Shown here piece after piece: positions 1-7,358 of a stretch of DNA of 41,638 bases. The stretch is from positions 1 to 41,638 of the forward strand of contig JAJZGI010000014.1 of the NCBI GenBank assembly GCA_021798575.1. Direction: 5' to 3'. Within the stretch, counting starts at the first letter, position 1. Every line of letters starts with the position of its first letter. The position numbers and the translations under genes are program-made. A model generated the notes under the pieces. It worked only from the letters and a program-made list of their open reading frames with translations. It was not told the origin of the DNA and searched no databases. The DNA comes from Pseudomonadota bacterium (GTDB lineage: Bacteria > Pseudomonadota > Alphaproteobacteria > Acetobacterales > Acetobacteraceae).

Positions 1-220
1 GAACGGATGAGCGGCTCGGCGAACGGATGAGCGGCTCGGCGAACGGATGAGCGGCTCGGCGAACGGATGAGCGGCTCGGCGAACGGATGAGCGGCTCGAC
101 GAACGGATGAACGGCTCGGCGAACGGATGAGCGGCTCGGCGAACGGATGAGCGGCTCGACGAACGGATGAACGGCTCGGCGAACGGATGAACGGCTCGGT
201 AAACGGATGAACGGCTCTGT
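1..220. repeat. 20-bp tandem repeat array, 11 units, truncated by the window edge
   Basis: Eleven head-to-tail copies of gaacggatgagcggctcggc fill this stretch, and the array may continue to the left of the window. Units 1-4 and 7 are the consensus. Units 5 and 8 end in gac, and units 6, 9 and 10 have an A for G after atga. Unit 11 is the most diverged. The triplet of units 4-6 (61-120) is identical to units 7-9 (121-180), so a 60-bp higher-order copy is also present. The unit resembles the start region of the adjacent yraN (atggccgagcggctcggc at 331-348), which suggests the array grew from it. Each unit carries an ATGA, discussed in the findings. Confidence 0.97.
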
Positions 221-300
221 AGATGAATGAATGTTTTCAGGCGGTGCCACGCTCAGTGGTAAATGGCCGAACGGCTCGGCAAATGAATGAGTTTTTTCAG
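201..300. repeat. Degenerate 60-bp duplication between the array and yraN
   Basis: Positions 201-240 and 261-300 match at 32 of 40 bases with an offset of 60 bp, which equals three units of the 20-bp array. Both copies end in a tgaatga...ttttcag motif. Bases 263-280 also match the start of yraN (331-348) at 17 of 18 positions. The stretch is therefore an older, decayed part of the same duplication process. It is open in the yraN frame from an ATG at 223, giving a possible 36-residue N-terminal extension with an internal repeat (MNECFQ and MNEFFQ, 20 codons apart). I do not think that extension is the native start. Confidence 0.8.
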
Positions 301-330
301 ATTTGCCCTAAGTCCCGGGTTCAGCGCCGG

Positions 331-672
331 ATGGCCGAGCGGCTCGGCAGAAGCGCTGAGGATCAGGTAGAGGCCTATTGGGTGGACAATGGTTTCACCC
401 TTCTGGCCAGGCGCCTGCGCACCGGCGCTGGCGAGCTCGACCTCGTGGTCGCCGACGCACAGACGCTGGTGTTCGTCGAGGTGAAGGCGCGGCGCTCCAT
501 GACGCAGGCGGCCTATGCCGTCTCCCCGCAACAGCAGGCGCGGCTGCTGGAGGCGGCGAGTCTGGCGCTCGCCACATATGCGGACTGGGAACGCCCGGCG
601 ACGCGCTTTGACGTGGCGCTGGTGTGCGCTGGGCGGATGGAACATATCGAGGATGCCATCCGCTATCAGTGA
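331..672 (+). CDS. yraN: YraN/UPF0102 family endonuclease-like protein
   Basis: A protein of 113 aa belonging to the UPF0102 (YraN) family, small proteins with a restriction-endonuclease/Holliday-junction-resolvase-like fold whose role is not established. The family core is visible: an N-terminal GRSAEDQVEAYW helix, then GELDLVV followed by VFVEVKAR, which supplies the acidic and Lys residues of a PD-(D/E)xK site, and a C-terminal RFDVALV strand. I chose the ATG at 331 because family similarity starts at AERLGRSAE. An in-frame ATG at 223 would add 36 residues made of duplicated sequence. The 3' end overlaps the convergent M20 peptidase by 7 bp. The repeat array directly upstream is the odd feature and may affect its expression. 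Confidence 0.88.
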   Translation: MAERLGRSAEDQVEAYWVDNGFTLLARRLRTGAGELDLVVADAQTLVFVEVKARRSMTQAAYAVSPQQQARLLEAASLALATYADWERPATRFDVALVCAGRMEHIEDAIRYQ

Positions 673-2033
673 TCCGCGAATGCGGCGAGGAGCCGGGCGT
701 GGGCGCGAGTGCCGCGATGAAAACAGGCGATGTCGAACTTCTCGTTCGGCGAATGGATACAGTCGTCATCCAGCCCGAAGCCCGCCAGCAGCGTCTCCAG
801 CCCCAGATGCGTCTTGAAGGCCTCGACGATCGGGATCGACGCGCCGCAGCCTACCAGCGCGGCCGGCCGGCCGAACTCCTCAGCCAGCGCCGTCTGGGCC
901 GCGCGCATGAAGGGCGCGTCCAGCCGCATGGCAAAGCCGGGCGCCGCGCCAAAGCGCTTCATCTCCAGCCTAGCGTCCGGGTGCAGGTTTGCACGCAGAA
1001 AAAGCTCGAAATTCTCCAGGATTTTGGTTGGGTTTTGGCCGGGCACGAGCCGGAAGGTGAGCTTGGCGGTGGCGTGGGCGGGGATGACGGTTTTGGTGCC
1101 GTCCCCCTGGTAGCCGCCAAAGATGCCGTTGATTTCGGCGGTTGGCCGCGCCCAGAGCTGCGCCAGCGGGGGCTGGTTCGCCTCACCCGCGGGGTGACGC
1201 AGCCCGACGGCGCCCAGGAAAGCCTCCGGGCTGAAGCCCAGCGCGCCCCAGGACTCCAGCAATGCCGGGGCGACCGCCGCGATGCCGTCGTAAAACCCGG
1301 GGATCTGGACCACGCCCTCAGCATCGCGCAGGCCGCCCAATACCCGCACCAACTCGTTGGCCGGGTTGAGGGCCATGCCGCCGAACAGGCCCGAGTGCAG
1401 GTCGCGCGCGGGGCCGTGCAGGGTGACCTCCGCTCCGGCCAGGCCGCGCAGCGATGTCGTGATCGCGGGTGTCTCCGGATCCCACATATTGGTATCCGCC
1501 ACCAGCACGAAGTCGGCCTTGAGATTCTCCCGCTCCTGGGTGAGCAACTGGGCCAGCGAGGGGCTGCCGCATTCCTCCTCGCCTTCCAGCAGGATGGTCA
1601 GCCGCACCGGCAGGCGCCCGTTTACCGCCAGATGCGCCCGGCAGGCCTCCAGAAAGCTCACCACCTGGCCCTTATCATCCACCGCGCCGCGTGCGACGAT
1701 GCGCCCGTCCTTGAGTTGTGGCTCGAACGGGGGTGAATGCCACAATTCCAACGGGTCCGCCGGTTGGACATCGTAATGGCCGTAGAACAGCACATGCGGT
1801 GCCCCTGGCCCGGCGGCGTGGTGGGTGGCGATGACGCCCGGCAGCCCGGCGGTCTCCGACAGGCGGGCGGTGAACCCCATATCCTCCAGTGTTCCACGTG
1901 CCCAGTGGGCGGCGGCGATACAGTCCGCTTTGTGCGCTGGCTGGGCGCTGATGCTTGGGATGCGCAGCAGGGAGAAGAGCCGCTCCAACGCGTCCTCCAG
2001 CCCGTCGTCGATGTGTTTGAGAATCTGTTCCAT
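666..2033 (-). CDS. M20 family metallopeptidase (dipeptidase, ArgE/DapE-like)
   Basis: A zinc-dependent M20 exopeptidase of 455 aa, most like the dipeptidase branch that cleaves short peptides in the cytoplasm. The metal-site motifs are all present in order: YGHYDVQP (His and Asp ligands), RGAVDDKGQ (bridging Asp), EGEEECGS (catalytic Glu pair), an Asp in VADTNMW, and a late DDCIHSPNEKF (His ligand). The middle part, LTLHGPARDLHSG-like, matches the dimerisation/lid domain. I chose the ATG at 2033; the frame stays open upstream to 2090 but that extension does not look like family sequence. The gene is divergent from cysS, with 77 bp between the starts. Exact substrate cannot be told from sequence. 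Confidence 0.88.
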   Translation of the reverse strand: MEQILKHIDDGLEDALERLFSLLRIPSISAQPAHKADCIAAAHWARGTLEDMGFTARLSETAGLPGVIATHHAAGPGAPHVLFYGHYDVQPADPLELWHSPPFEPQLKDGRIVARGAVDDKGQVVSFLEACRAHLAVNGRLPVRLTILLEGEEECGSPSLAQLLTQERENLKADFVLVADTNMWDPETPAITTSLRGLAGAEVTLHGPARDLHSGLFGGMALNPANELVRVLGGLRDAEGVVQIPGFYDGIAAVAPALLESWGALGFSPEAFLGAVGLRHPAGEANQPPLAQLWARPTAEINGIFGGYQGDGTKTVIPAHATAKLTFRLVPGQNPTKILENFELFLRANLHPDARLEMKRFGAAPGFAMRLDAPFMRAAQTALAEEFGRPAALVGCGASIPIVEAFKTHLGLETLLAGFGLDDDCIHSPNEKFDIACFHRGTRAHARLLAAFADH

Positions 2034-2110
2034 GGCTTCATGTGGCGGCGGAACGCGGAAAAAATCAATGTGGCTTGATTTGGGTGGCAAACTCGCCGAA
2101 GAGCGCGGGC

Positions 2111-3457
2111 ATGACCGAATTGCTGCTGCATAACACCCGGACCCGCGCGAAGGAGATCTTCGTGCCGATAGACCCTGCGCATGTGCGGGCCTATTTGTGC
2201 GGGCCGACGGTGTATGACCGCGCGCATATCGGCAACGCCCGTAATGTGGTGATTTTCGACGTGCTGATCCGCCTGTTGCGGCGGCGCTACCCGAGAGTGA
2301 CCTATGTGCGCAACATCACCGATATCGACGACAAGATCAATGCCCGGGCAAATGAGCTCGGGGTTGATATCGAGCAGGTCACGCGCGGGCCGATTGACGC
2401 GTATCATGAGGATATGGCGGCACTTTTTGCCCTGCCGCCGGATATCGAGCCGCGCGCGACCGAGCATCTGCCCGAGATCATCGAGATTATTGGGCGCCTG
2501 ATCGCCAATGGCCATGCCTATGCGGCGGAGGGTCATGTTCTGTTCGCGGTCGGATCGGATGAAAATTACGGGAAGTTCTCGGGCCGTACGCCGGAGGACC
2601 TGATCGCCGGGGCTCGGGTGGAGGTGGCGCCCTATAAGCGCGACGCCGGGGATTTTGTGCTGTGGAAGCCATCCACTGATGATCTGCCGGGCTGGGAGTC
2701 GCCCTGGGGGCGTGGCCGACCGGGCTGGCATATCGAGTGCTCGGCGATGAGCTGGCGGCATCTGGGCGAGAATTTCGACATCCACGGCGGCGGCGATGAT
2801 CTGATTTTTCCGCACCATGAAAACGAGATCGCACAGTCCTGCTGCGCGTTTCCGGGCTCCGGCTTTGCCAATGTGTGGGTGCATAACCGGATGCTGCTGG
2901 TGGGCGGGCAGAAGATGAGCAAGTCCCTGGGTAATTTTCTGGTGCTGCGCGATGTGCTGGCGCGGGCGCCAGGTGAGGCGGTGCGGCTTTTGCTGATGCG
3001 CACGCATTATCGCTCGACGCTGGATTTTACCGACGCCGGGTTGCTGGCGGCCAAGGCGGAGCTGGACCGTTTTTATCGGGCGATTGCGGCGCACCCCAGT
3101 GTGCGCGCGGCAGATGAGATTCCGGCCTGCGTTATGGACCCGCTGCGAGATGATTTGAACACGCCGGGTGCGATCGCGGGGCTGCATGGGCTGGCGGATG
3201 CGGCGATGGCGGGCGACGCGACGGCTTGTGCGGGATTGCAGGCTGCTGGGCGGGTGCTTGGGATTTTGAATATGACGCCGGGGAACTGGTTCCGCGGGGA
3301 TACGAGTGCAGCCAGCGTTGATGCGTTCATCGAAGAGCGCCAGGCGGCGCGGGCTGCCAGGGATTTCGCGCGGGCCGATGAGATCAGAAAATCTCTCGAG
3401 GCGGAGGGTATTTTATTGGAGGACGGGCCGCAGGGCACGACCTGGCGGCGCCGATGA
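2111..3457 (+). CDS. cysS: Cysteinyl-tRNA synthetase
   Basis: Class I aminoacyl-tRNA synthetase that charges tRNA-Cys in the cytoplasm; 448 aa, a normal length. Visible motifs: the HIGH signature as HIGN at residues 39-42, KMSKS at residues 268-272, and the zinc-binding set with Cys30, Cys210 ([10 protein letters not shown]) and the HHENE segment around 235-239. The start is placed at 2111 because the conserved N-terminus begins at LLLHNTRTR. An upstream in-frame ATG at 2042 would add 23 unrelated residues. The stop overlaps the start of the methyltransferase gene by four bases (ATGA), so the two are probably co-translated. Confidence 0.96.
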   Translation: MTELLLHNTRTRAKEIFVPIDPAHVRAYLCGPTVYDRAHIGNARNVVIFDVLIRLLRRRYPRVTYVRNITDIDDKINARANELGVDIEQVTRGPIDAYHEDMAALFALPPDIEPRATEHLPEIIEIIGRLIANGHAYAAEGHVLFAVGSDENYGKFSGRTPEDLIAGARVEVAPYKRDAGDFVLWKPSTDDLPGWESPWGRGRPGWHIECSAMSWRHLGENFDIHGGGDDLIFPHHENEIAQSCCAFPGSGFANVWVHNRMLLVGGQKMSKSLGNFLVLRDVLARAPGEAVRLLLMRTHYRSTLDFTDAGLLAAKAELDRFYRAIAAHPSVRAADEIPACVMDPLRDDLNTPGAIAGLHGLADAAMAGDATACAGLQAAGRVLGILNMTPGNWFRGDTSAASVDAFIEERQAARAARDFARADEIRKSLEAEGILLEDGPQGTTWRRR

Positions 3458-4227
3458 CCGGGCGGGACGGCGGCGCGGAACTGGTGGCGATCGAGCCCTC
3501 GCCGGTCGTGATCCTGGTGCGTCCGCAACTGGCGGAGAATATCGGCGCGGTGGCGCGCGCCATGGGCAATGGCGGTTTGTTCCATTTACGTATCGTTGCG
3601 CCGCGCGATGGCTGGCCGCAAGAGCGCGCCTGGCGCACCGGCTCGGGCGCGCACCGGATTTTGGATGCCGCAAAAGTTTTTGAGGAGGTGGATGCGGCGG
3701 TGGCCGATCTGCACCGCGTGTTCGCTACCTGCCCGCGGCCAAGGCATGTCATCAAACCCGTGCTGAGTGCGCGTGGCGGGGCGGCGGAACTGGTGGCAAT
3801 CGGCGGGCGGGGCCTGCGCTGCGGCGTGATGTTCGGGCCGGAGCGCGCCGGGCTGGATAATGAGGATATCGCACGGGCGGATGGTCTGATCCGCTATGAT
3901 CTGAACCCGGATTTCATGTCCCTCAACCTCGCCCAGGCGGTGATGATTCTGGGCTATGAATGGTGGCTGGCGCGGGCGGGCGAGCAGGCGCCAAGGGCGT
4001 TGCAGACGCATGAGACAGGGCCCGCTACGAAGGCGGACCTGGAGCATTTCATGGCGCATCTGGTCGCCGAATGTGACGCCGCGGAATTTCTGGACAATGC
4101 GCAGAAGCGCCCGGGCATGGTGCGGAATCTGCGGCATTTTTTCAATCGTGGGGAGATCACCCGGCAGGAGTTGAACACGCTGCACGGGGTGGTGAGCGCG
4201 CTGGTGCGCGGGCAGCGACATAAATGA
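3454..4227 (+). CDS. TrmJ-like SPOUT RNA 2'-O-methyltransferase
   Basis: A protein of 257 aa of the SpoU/TrmJ class, which uses S-adenosylmethionine to methylate the ribose 2'-OH of RNA; TrmJ acts on tRNA position 32. The knotted SPOUT domain fills about residues 15-170: VRPQLAENIGAVARAMGN near the start (motif 1), GVMFGPERAGLDNEDI (motif 2) and MSLNLAQAVMILGYE (motif 3). The C-terminal about 80 residues form the helical extension seen in TrmJ proteins. Translation is coupled to cysS by an ATGA overlap. The stop lies 3 bp from the end of the convergent sulfotransferase gene. The target RNA (tRNA or rRNA) is inferred from the family, so I leave the symbol blank. Confidence 0.88.
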   Translation: MTGRDGGAELVAIEPSPVVILVRPQLAENIGAVARAMGNGGLFHLRIVAPRDGWPQERAWRTGSGAHRILDAAKVFEEVDAAVADLHRVFATCPRPRHVIKPVLSARGGAAELVAIGGRGLRCGVMFGPERAGLDNEDIARADGLIRYDLNPDFMSLNLAQAVMILGYEWWLARAGEQAPRALQTHETGPATKADLEHFMAHLVAECDAAEFLDNAQKRPGMVRNLRHFFNRGEITRQELNTLHGVVSALVRGQRHK

Positions 4228-4230
4228 ATC

Positions 4231-4956
4231 TCACGCAAAAACGTAGGAAAACAGTTCAATGTCCCGCGCGTAGATCGACGCCACCAGCTCGGCGTCGGCT
4301 TCCGTGTAGTATTGCTGGTAGCCCGAGCGGGTGCTCGCGTTGCGATGCACCGATTTGAGCGGAACATCGATCTTCTTGGCGACATCCTCGAGGCCGTTTT
4401 GCAGATCCTCGAAATAGACCAACTGATCCACCAGAATCTCCGAGCCGCCGCAGGTGAGAAAATAATGCTGCGGAATGAAGTGTCGCCAGGTTAGAATCTG
4501 CCGCCGGAAATCGGGGGTCTGGAGTGCTCGCATGAAATCCGAAAAACAATTCAGTTTGGCGAGATAGCGCTCCGCCCAGGCCTCGTCCTCGCGCCATTTT
4601 TTCTCATTCAGCGAAGCTGACTGATGCTTCAGATAATGAAACGCGGAGACCAGACGGTCCCATGGATTGCGGACGACCGAGAATTTATAGGCATTCCTGA
4701 ACAACGCCGCATCCGCCTGCTGGTAGCCCGCCACCGGGGCGTGCGTGTCCGGCGGGTAGTCCATCCCGAACATCTCGTAGATGCTGAGCCCGGCGGTTTT
4801 GGGAATATGGACGAAGATCACCTTGCGGTCATAGTTCCAGGATGTGAGCGGGGAATGCGCGCGCGCGTTACGCCTCCACCAGTAGTCGTGATAGCTGTGC
4901 CCGAGGCCGAGGAGTTCCAGATAGCCTTTCATATCTTTTAGTTGGGGTACATCCAT
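4231..4956 (-). CDS. Sulfotransferase family 2 domain protein
   Basis: A 241-aa protein of the sulfotransferase-2 (carbohydrate sulfotransferase-like) family, which moves a sulfuryl group from PAPS to a sugar or lipid acceptor. The 5'-phosphosulfate-binding loop is seen as FVHIPKTAGLSIYEMF (about residues 48-63) and the 3'-phosphate-binding motif as FSVVRNPWDRLVSAFHYL (about 93-110). There is no signal peptide or membrane segment. It stands alone among housekeeping genes, with no PAPS synthesis or glycan genes nearby, so the acceptor is unknown. The ATG at 4956 has no strong ribosome-binding site; a second ATG eight codons later (4932) is possible. A 12-bp palindrome lies just upstream. Confidence 0.85.
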   Translation of the reverse strand: MDVPQLKDMKGYLELLGLGHSYHDYWWRRNARAHSPLTSWNYDRKVIFVHIPKTAGLSIYEMFGMDYPPDTHAPVAGYQQADAALFRNAYKFSVVRNPWDRLVSAFHYLKHQSASLNEKKWREDEAWAERYLAKLNCFSDFMRALQTPDFRRQILTWRHFIPQHYFLTCGGSEILVDQLVYFEDLQNGLEDVAKKIDVPLKSVHRNASTRSGYQQYYTEADAELVASIYARDIELFSYVFA

Positions 4957-4972
4957 TGCCGAATGTTAAGCG

Positions 4973-4984
4973 CTGGTCGACCAG
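4973..4984. promoter_or_regulatory. 12-bp perfect palindrome upstream of the sulfotransferase
   Basis: CTGGTCGACCAG is a perfect inverted repeat with no spacer, placed 17 bp before the sulfotransferase ATG in the 59-bp gap towards xth. It could be an operator, but no known regulator is matched and no regulator gene adjoins. Confidence 0.35.
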
Positions 4985-5015
4985 ATTTCAAGATTTCTAG
5001 ACGTTAATTTCGGCG

Positions 5016-5795
5016 TTATGTTTCGCCGTCTATCTCCAGCGACACCGGCACGTGGTCCGAGGGCTGGGGCTTCGCGCGCTCGGATTTATGAATGGTTACA
5101 GCGCGCAGGCGCTCGGCTAGGCGCGGGGAGAGCAGGTGGTGGTCGATGCGCAGGCCCGCGTTGCGCTCCCATGCGCCGGCCTGATAGTCCCAGAATGTGT
5201 AGAGAATTTCATGCGGGTGCAGGGCGCGGATGGCGTCGGTCAGGCCGGTCCAGATGAGGGCATTGAAAGCGGCGCGGGTGGGTGCGCGGATCAGCGCGTC
5301 GTCCGCGCCCAGGGTGCGGGGCGCGAAATCCGCGTCCGTGGGGGCGACGTTGTAGTCCCCGGCCAGGATGAAGTCCGCGTCCGCTGCCAGCAGGTTTTGC
5401 GCGTGGGTGCGCAGGGCGGCCAGGAATTCCAATTTGTAGCCATAGCCCTCATCGCCGCCGGAATTGCCGTTGGGCAGGTATAGGTTGCCCACCGTGACGT
5501 TTTGCAGGACCACCTCCAGGTAGCGCGCGTGGTTCGGTGCCTCGGCCAGGCCGGGCAGGGTGCGGTGCAGAATCTCCACCGGGGCGCGGTGCAGCACGGC
5601 GACGCCGTTGTAGGATTTCTGGCCGACGACGACGGATTTATAGCCCAGCGACTCGAACTCGAGGTTCGGGAACTGATGCGGCTCGCATTTGATCTCCTGG
5701 AGGAGCAGCAGGTCGGGTTGTTCGGCGGCGAGAAATTCCGCGACATGCGGCGCGCGGATACGGATGGAATTGACGTTCCAGCTCGTGATTTTCAT
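5016..5795 (-). CDS. xth: Exodeoxyribonuclease III
   Basis: A 259-aa AP endonuclease / 3'-exonuclease of the ExoIII (EEP) family that cuts DNA at abasic sites in base excision repair. The family signatures occur in order: SWNVNSIR at residues 4-11, LLQEIKC (metal-binding Glu), GNLYLPNG, AGDYNVAP (catalytic Asp/Asn), LRIDHHLLSP and the terminal SDHVPV with the catalytic Asp-His pair. It lies 10 bp downstream of erpA on the same strand and is probably co-transcribed with it. Confidence 0.95.
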   Translation of the reverse strand: MKITSWNVNSIRIRAPHVAEFLAAEQPDLLLLQEIKCEPHQFPNLEFESLGYKSVVVGQKSYNGVAVLHRAPVEILHRTLPGLAEAPNHARYLEVVLQNVTVGNLYLPNGNSGGDEGYGYKLEFLAALRTHAQNLLAADADFILAGDYNVAPTDADFAPRTLGADDALIRAPTRAAFNALIWTGLTDAIRALHPHEILYTFWDYQAGAWERNAGLRIDHHLLSPRLAERLRAVTIHKSERAKPQPSDHVPVSLEIDGET

Positions 5796-5805
5796 GCCAG
5801 GTGGG

Positions 5806-6144
5806 TTAATCGACCGAAAAAGATGTGCCGCAGCCGCAGGCGGAGGTGGCGATCGGGTTCTTCACGGTGAAATGCGCGCCGATCAGCGAATCCTTGTAGT
5901 CCAACTCCGCGCCCGCCAGAAAATCCAGGCTCACCGGGTCCACGAACACGGTGGCGCCATGGGTGGTGATGACGAGGTCGTCGTCTTTGCGGTCGTTCGT
6001 GAGGTCGAACCTGTACTGGAAGCCGGAGCAGCCGCCCGCCAGCACCTCCACCCGCAGGGCGCGGGCAGCGGGCTCCAGGTTGAGGATCTCGGCGACGCGC
6101 CGGGCCGCGCTGGTGGAGAGCTGGAAGCGTGCAGACTGGCTCAT
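5806..6144 (-). CDS. erpA: A-type iron-sulfur carrier, ErpA/IscA family
   Basis: A 112-aa A-type carrier that receives Fe-S clusters from the scaffold and delivers them to apo-enzymes. The three conserved cysteines are present: Cys39 in AGGCSGFQY and Cys103 and Cys105 in the C-terminal ACGCGTSF. The ATG at 6144 gives the usual length; an upstream in-frame ATG at 6189 would add 15 residues and is less likely. The gene is divergent from dgt, with 61 bp between starts, and leads an erpA-xth pair. Distinguishing ErpA from IscA or SufA by sequence alone is uncertain, but its isolation from isc/suf genes and its position next to dgt favour ErpA. Confidence 0.9.
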   Translation of the reverse strand: MSQSARFQLSTSAARRVAEILNLEPAARALRVEVLAGGCSGFQYRFDLTNDRKDDDLVITTHGATVFVDPVSLDFLAGAELDYKDSLIGAHFTVKNPIATSACGCGTSFSVD

Positions 6145-6205
6145 GGTATCGATATAGCGCTCCAAGGCCTTGGTGGTAAGGGGTGCCATGAGTTAAGGGG
6201 AAGCG

Positions 6206-7348
6206 ATGGAACAAGCCTGTTATGCGGTGCGGGCCGAGGGCTCGCGTGGACGGAGATTTAGCGCCAGCGCGTCGGACGATCGCAGCCCCTACCAGCGCGA
6301 CCGTGACCGCGTGGTGCACTGCTCGGCCTTCAGGAAGCTGCAATACAAGACCCAGGTTTTTGTGACGCATGAGGGGGATTTTTATCGCACGCGGCTCACC
6401 CACAGCCTGGAGGTCGCGCAGATCGCCCGCAGCATCGCGCGGCGGTTGCGGCTGGATGAGGATCTGACCGAGACGCTGGCGTTGGCCCACGACCTCGGGC
6501 ATCCGCCGTTTGGCCACGCCGGGGAGAACGGGCTGCATGAGGCGCTGGCGGGCTTCGGCGGGTTCGACCACAACGCGCAGAGTATGCGGGTGGTGACGTT
6601 GCTGGAGCATCGCTACGCCGCTTTCGACGGGTTGAACCTGACCTGGGAGAGCCTGGAGGGCCTGGCCAAGCATAATGGCCCGCTGCTGGACCCGCCGGAG
6701 TATATCGCCGCGTTTGATGCGCAGTATCCGCTGGACCTGGCGCGCCAGCCCTCGGCGGAGGCCCAGGTGGCGGCACTGGCCGATGATATCGCCTATAACA
6801 CGCATGATCTGGACGATGGGCTGCGGGCCGGGTTGTTTGGATTTGCCGATATCGCCGCTCTGCCGATGGTGGGCGAGGCGCTGGCCGAGGCGCAGGCGCT
6901 CACGCCGGAGGCCAACCGGGTGCGCCATGAGCTGAGCCGGCGGGTGATCAACGCGCTGGTGCATGACGTAATCGGCGAGAGCGCGGCGCGCCTCCTGGCG
7001 TTGGCGCCGCTGGATGCCGAGGCGATTCGCGGCGCTTTGGGGCCGGTGATCGGGTTCTCAGGCGGGATGGGCGCGGCGAATACGCAGATCAAGGCGTTTT
7101 TGTTCGAGCGCATGTACCGGCACTGGCGGGTTAACCGCATGGCCTATAAGGCGCAGATGGTCACGCGCGCGATGGGCACGCTGCTGCTGGAGAAGCCGTT
7201 TTTATTGCCCGAGGATTGGCGGGTGCGCGCGGGCGAGCCGCAGAGCCCGCAGGCGGCGGGGGCGGTGCGCGACTATGTGGCGGGAATGACCGACCGCTAC
7301 GCGCTGGATGAGTATGCGCGGCTCACCGACCCTTCGGCGCCCGCGTGA
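6206..7348 (+). CDS. dgt: dGTP triphosphohydrolase-like protein
   Basis: A 380-aa HD-domain phosphohydrolase of the dGTPase family, which releases tripolyphosphate from dNTPs and influences nucleotide pools. The metal-site residues are visible: His in RLTHSLEVAQ, the HD pair in ALAHDLGHPPFGHAGE, and a late Asp in ADDIAYNTHDLDDG. The N-terminal SPYQRDRDRVVHCSAFRKL block is typical of the shorter deoxyguanosinetriphosphatase-like subfamily found in alphaproteobacteria. A clear ribosome-binding site (aagggg, about 6195-6200) precedes the ATG. argS starts 10 bp downstream, so the two probably share a transcript. Confidence 0.93.
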   Translation: MEQACYAVRAEGSRGRRFSASASDDRSPYQRDRDRVVHCSAFRKLQYKTQVFVTHEGDFYRTRLTHSLEVAQIARSIARRLRLDEDLTETLALAHDLGHPPFGHAGENGLHEALAGFGGFDHNAQSMRVVTLLEHRYAAFDGLNLTWESLEGLAKHNGPLLDPPEYIAAFDAQYPLDLARQPSAEAQVAALADDIAYNTHDLDDGLRAGLFGFADIAALPMVGEALAEAQALTPEANRVRHELSRRVINALVHDVIGESAARLLALAPLDAEAIRGALGPVIGFSGGMGAANTQIKAFLFERMYRHWRVNRMAYKAQMVTRAMGTLLLEKPFLLPEDWRVRAGEPQSPQAAGAVRDYVAGMTDRYALDEYARLTDPSAPA

Positions 7349-7358
7349 GGGAGTAGGA

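Noticed and set aside
1-220. CRISPR array
   Set aside because: The copies are contiguous, with no unique spacers.
624-1736. Plus-strand 370-codon open frame
   Set aside because: It is opposite the M20 peptidase and its translation is Arg/Gln/Gly-rich with no recognisable family; a shadow caused by GC-rich codons.
2042-2110. Upstream ATG for cysS giving 23 more residues
   Set aside because: CysS family sequence starts at about residue 3 after the ATG at 2111; the extra residues look unrelated.
1658-3187. Minus-strand 509-codon open frame across cysS and the peptidase start
   Set aside because: Most of it is antisense to cysS and the rest is an out-of-frame reading of the peptidase gene.
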